64,000 nt of DNA from NCBI RefSeq assembly GCF_917627385.1, contig NZ_CAKJTL010000133.1, positions 1-64,000 on the forward strand, given 5' to 3'. Position 1 is the first letter of the stretch; each line of letters begins with the position of its first letter. This document shows, piece by piece, positions 63,075-64,000 of this stretch. The stretch is from Protofrankia sp. CiT1 (GTDB lineage: Bacteria; Actinomycetota; Actinomycetes; Frankiales; Frankiaceae). A program made the translations under genes and the position numbers. Below the pieces are notes generated by a model. It saw only the letters and a list, made by a program, of their open reading frames with translations. It was not told where the DNA came from and ran no database searches.

Positions 63075-64000
63075 GACGACACCAGCTCCTCGCCGTTGCG
63101 TTCACCAGACGCTCCGCGCCCGTCCAGGGGACCGATCCCGTGGGCCGCCAGGTCAGCCGAAACCTCAACCGGCAGCACTCCGGTGCGCCGTTCCGCATGG
63201 GTCACCGCCGCCGCGGCCAACGCCTCAAACAGCGGGTGGGCGCGGGTCGGCCGCGACCGGAACTCCGGGTGCGCCTGGGTTCCCACATAGAACGGATTAC
63301 TGTCGGTCGCAAGTTCGACGACCTCGACGAGCCGCCCGTCCGGTGACGTTCCCGAGATCACCAGCCCGGCGGCGACAAGCCGATCACGGTAGTCGTTGTT
63401 GACCTCATAGCGATGCCGGTGCCGCTCGCCGGCCTCGGCAACCCCGTACACCCGCCGGGCCAGCGTCCCCGGTGCCAGCACGCACGGGTAGAGGCCCAGG
63501 CGCATGGTGCCGCCCATCTCCCGCTCACCGGCGACCACCGCCCGCTGGTCCGCCATCGTGGAAATCACCGGGTGCGCAGTGTCCGGGTCGAACTCGGTCG
63601 AGTTCGCTCCCGTGAGCCCCGCCATGTTGCGGGCCGCCTCGATCACCATGCACTGCAGGCCCAGGCACAGCCCAAGCGCCGGGATGGCGTTCGTCCGCGC
63701 GTGGCGCAGGGCCTCGATCTTCCCCTCGATCCCGCGGATGCCGAAACCACCGGGTACGAGCACGCCGTCCACACCGTCCAGCGCGGACGCGGTGCTCTCC
63801 GGCGACGAGCAGGAGTCCGAGGGCACCCAGCGGATCTCCACCCGGGTGTTCACCGCGAATCCACCCGCACGCAACGCCTCGGTCACCGACAGGTAGGCGT
63901 CCGGCAGGTCGACGTACTTCCCGACGATCGCGACGGTGACCACTTCGGCCGGGCGGTGGACGCGGTGCAGCAGGGTGTCCCACTCGGTCCAGTCGACATC
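63071..64000 (-). CDS. pyrG: CTP synthase PyrG, C-terminal part (runs off the right edge)
   Basis: CTP synthase amidates UTP to CTP with ammonia from glutamine. The window holds about the last 310 residues. These are the end of the synthetase domain ([18 protein letters not shown]) and the class I glutamine amidotransferase with [12 protein letters not shown], nucleophile Cys in [14 protein letters not shown] and the His-Glu pair in [14 protein letters not shown]. The coding frame remains open to base 64000 (upstream residues read [13 protein letters not shown]), so the ATG near 63943 is internal and the true start lies outside. The stop overlaps the Nudix gene. Confidence 0.97.
   Translation of the reverse strand, partial: DVDWTEWDTLLHRVHRPAEVVTVAIVGKYVDLPDAYLSVTEALRAGGFAVNTRVEIRWVPSDSCSSPESTASALDGVDGVLVPGGFGIRGIEGKIEALRHARTNAIPALGLCLGLQCMVIEAARNMAGLTGANSTEFDPDTAHPVISTMADQRAVVAGEREMGGTMRLGLYPCVLAPGTLARRVYGVAEAGERHRHRYEVNNDYRDRLVAAGLVISGTSPDGRLVEVVELATDSNPFYVGTQAHPEFRSRPTRAHPLFEALAAAAVTHAERRTGVLPVEVSADLAAHGIGPLDGRGASGERNGEELVSS

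Noticed and set aside
1-64000. CRISPR arrays, rRNA and tRNA genes
   Set aside because: The tandem repeats present lack spacer-repeat periodicity, and no tRNA or rRNA-like sequence was recognised by eye; a covariance-model scan would be needed to exclude a tRNA fully.

Overview
The window is high-GC DNA in which almost every intergenic gap is short and genes often start inside the stop codon of the gene before them (GTGA or ATGA overlaps). The gene families (mraZ-rsmH-ftsI-murE-murF-mraY, DUF3040, SAV_6107-type HEPN, SARP and LuxR-LAL regulators, F420-NADP reductase, Uma2, an EACC1-caspase conflict system) point to a filamentous or multicellular actinomycete. The overall look is compatible with Frankia or a relative. 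That assignment is an inference from gene content, not a proof.

Positions 1-21000 hold a division and cell-wall (dcw) cluster transcribed leftward: mraZ, rsmH, an FtsL-like protein, ftsI, murE, murF, mraY, pgeF, a MurL-type epimerase, a MurD2-type ligase, ftsW, a PLP aminotransferase, murG and murC. One rightward FAD oxidase gene interrupts it. MurD and a free D-glutamate supply appear to be replaced by the MurD2/MurL route, in which L-Glu is ligated to UDP-MurNAc-L-Ala and then epimerised on the nucleotide precursor. ftsQ and ftsZ are not next to murC. A four-repeat MraZ-type operator lies upstream of mraZ.

Positions 21000-28600 carry a rightward moxR-DUF58-transglutaminase operon, then leftward DUF3040, SAV_6107-type and unknown genes. 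Positions 28600-39000 are accessory: a 1316-residue SARP/NB-ARC/TPR regulator coupled to a CrtA-like monooxygenase, a hydroxyacid-dehydrogenase/amino-acid-oxidase fusion, a GNAT acetyltransferase, and a CruF-glycosyltransferase pair of carotenoid type. A long-hairpin MITE-like element follows.

Positions 39800-46500 contain the most striking module: an EACC1 protein coupled to a 1404-residue caspase-nSTAND-transmembrane-WD40 protein, followed by an orphan PhnD-like lipoprotein and a DUF5995 protein. This matches the NTP-dependent conflict (immunity or cell-suicide) systems of multicellular bacteria, and one WD40 blade has been duplicated very recently. Next come a LuxR-LAL regulator, a degenerate cyclase-AAA regulator and a methyltransferase.

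Positions 53200-64000 return to housekeeping genes: enoyl-CoA hydratase, TetR with a candidate operator, panB, a metal-receptor protein, F420-NADP reductase, a region dense in palindromic and tandem repeats, xerD, two coupled secreted proteins, a Nudix hydrolase and the 3' part of pyrG, which runs off the right edge. No rRNA, tRNA or CRISPR array was recognised.
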